Shown piece by piece: positions 63,148-64,000 of a stretch of 64,000 nucleotides of DNA. How positions within the stretch are numbered: position 1 is the first letter of the stretch; each line of letters begins with the position of its first letter. This stretch comes from Clostridiales bacterium. Its GTDB lineage: Bacteria > Bacillota > Clostridia > Lachnospirales > WQUN01. A program made the translations under genes and the position numbers. The stretch covers positions 1-64,000 of the forward strand of contig JAISZB010000110.1 of NCBI GenBank assembly GCA_031269465.1, read 5' to 3'. Below the pieces are notes generated by a model, which saw only the letters and a list, made by a program, of their open reading frames with translations, was not told the origin of the DNA and did no database searches.

Positions 63148-64000
63148 ATGTACAATCAGAAGATAAGGGTAGTGCAGTATGGCTGCGGAAAGATGGCAAA
63201 GGTCATTCTTCGCTACCTCTACGAGAAAGGCGCGGAAATAGTAGGAGCGATTGACGTCAATCCCGCTGTTGTCGGAATGGATGTCGGAGACTATGCCGAG
63301 CTGGGATTCAAGCTTGGGGTAACTATTAGGAGTGACGCGGACGCTGTATTGGATGAATGCGATCCAGACATAGCGGTTGTAACTTTGTTCAGCTTTATGA
63401 AAGATGTTTACCCGCATTTTGAAAAGTGCGCTTCTCGAGGCATAAATGTAGTCTCTACATGCGAGGAGGCTATTTATCCATGGACGACAGCCAGCTCCTT
63501 CACAAACAAGTTGGATAGATTAGCAAAGGATAACAATTGTACAGTTGTAGGCTCCGGGATGCAGGATGTGTACTGGATCAATCTGATCGCCTGCGTGGCC
63601 GGCGGAGTCCATAGGATTGATAGAATTGAAGGCGCGATAAGCTACAATGTTGAAGACTATGGCTTAGCGCTTGCGAAAGCTCATGGAGTAGGATTGACAG
63701 CTGATGAATTCGAAAAGCAACTGGCTCATCCCGAAACTCTGGAGCCTTCATATGTATGGAATTCAAATGAGTCCCTCTGCGCAAAATTGGGGTTGACTAT
63801 CAAAACGCAAACGCAAAAATCAGTTCCATACTTCTATCATGAGGATGTGTATTCATCCACCATGGGAGAGACGATTAAAAAGGGCTTGTGCATAGGCATG
63901 AGCGCGGTTGTGACGACTCAAACCCATCAAGGGCCTGTGATAGAAACCCAGTGCATAGGGAAGGTCTATGCTCCAGATGATGGCGACATGTGCGATTGGA
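63148..64000 (+). CDS. 2,4-diaminopentanoate dehydrogenase-like amine dehydrogenase, partial
   Basis: The first 284 codons of a gene that runs off the window (family about 345 residues). N-terminal NAD(P)-binding fold with [17 protein letters not shown] and [16 protein letters not shown]. Then [26 protein letters not shown] and [12 protein letters not shown], the pattern of Ord-type NAD(P)H-dependent amine dehydrogenases related to dihydrodipicolinate reductase. Ord oxidises 2,4-diaminopentanoate in ornithine fermentation. Start at ATG 63148, 6-7 nt after CAGGAGATG. Other genes of that pathway would be expected just beyond the right edge. Confidence 0.8.
   Translation, partial: MYNQKIRVVQYGCGKMAKVILRYLYEKGAEIVGAIDVNPAVVGMDVGDYAELGFKLGVTIRSDADAVLDECDPDIAVVTLFSFMKDVYPHFEKCASRGINVVSTCEEAIYPWTTASSFTNKLDRLAKDNNCTVVGSGMQDVYWINLIACVAGGVHRIDRIEGAISYNVEDYGLALAKAHGVGLTADEFEKQLAHPETLEPSYVWNSNESLCAKLGLTIKTQTQKSVPYFYHEDVYSSTMGETIKKGLCIGMSAVVTTQTHQGPVIETQCIGKVYAPDDGDMCDW

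Overview
The window looks like a chromosomal stretch of an anaerobic Bacillota (clostridial-type) bacterium. The evidence is AGGAGG-type ribosome binding sites with frequent TTG/GTG starts, a site-2-protease-like gene followed by scpA, scpB, a dacF-type carboxypeptidase and rluB, a YycI-like gene, two D-Ala-D-Ala carboxypeptidases, a potABCD polyamine transporter, radical SAM enzymes, a nitrogenase-like gene pair and, at the right edge, a 2,4-diaminopentanoate-dehydrogenase-like gene typical of amino-acid fermenters. No rRNA, tRNA or CRISPR array was recognised.

Layout. 0-2.5 kb: a broken toxin-antitoxin pair and a broken IscB gene, each cut by a palindromic repeat. 2.9-5.1 kb: a SWIM zinc-finger gene facing a small unknown gene across a shared terminator. 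5.1-7.0 kb: non-coding, with a diverged tandem duplication. 7.0-10.4 kb: a holin-like gene and an amidase, possibly a phage-derived lysis cassette. 10.5-12.7 kb: repeats and mobile-element relics. 12.9-20.2 kb: a tight seven-gene operon with two radical SAM/SPASM proteins, a divergent RtcB-like RNA ligase, a HEAT-like protein, an acidic Pro/Trp-containing protein, an unknown protein and a membrane protein. This is the best candidate for an undescribed system. 21-32.7 kb: ferritin-like, CAP-domain, FliK-like, hybrid histidine kinase, aldo/keto reductase, DacF, vWA and XRE genes. 34.5-40.6 kb: potABC and potD separated by a decayed IS605-type element. 41.2-46.3 kb: S2P-like, scpA, scpB, dacF, rluB. 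47.7-49.7 kb: yycI-like and rlmM-like genes. 50.3-52.8 kb: a pile of IS110, ISAs1-like, serine-recombinase and ABC-ATPase fragments before an intact permease. 53.2-54.3 kb: a secreted C39-type peptidase. 56.1-61.7 kb: yezD, two nitrogenase component-1-like subunits, cysK, a NifX-like gene and a DUF4418 gene read through two in-frame UGA codons that fall on conserved Cys positions, probably a sulfur-related reductase cluster. 63.1 kb to the end: the partial amine dehydrogenase.

The dominant sequence signal is a dispersed palindromic element of about 130 bp with some 45 copies or fragments in 64 kb. Copies end in TACYG...CRGTA, are flanked by TA, insert into one another, and keep their stem by paired base changes between subfamilies. 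They lie mostly just after stop codons or just before start codons, so they probably shape transcript ends and leaders. No autonomous transposase for them is visible here.
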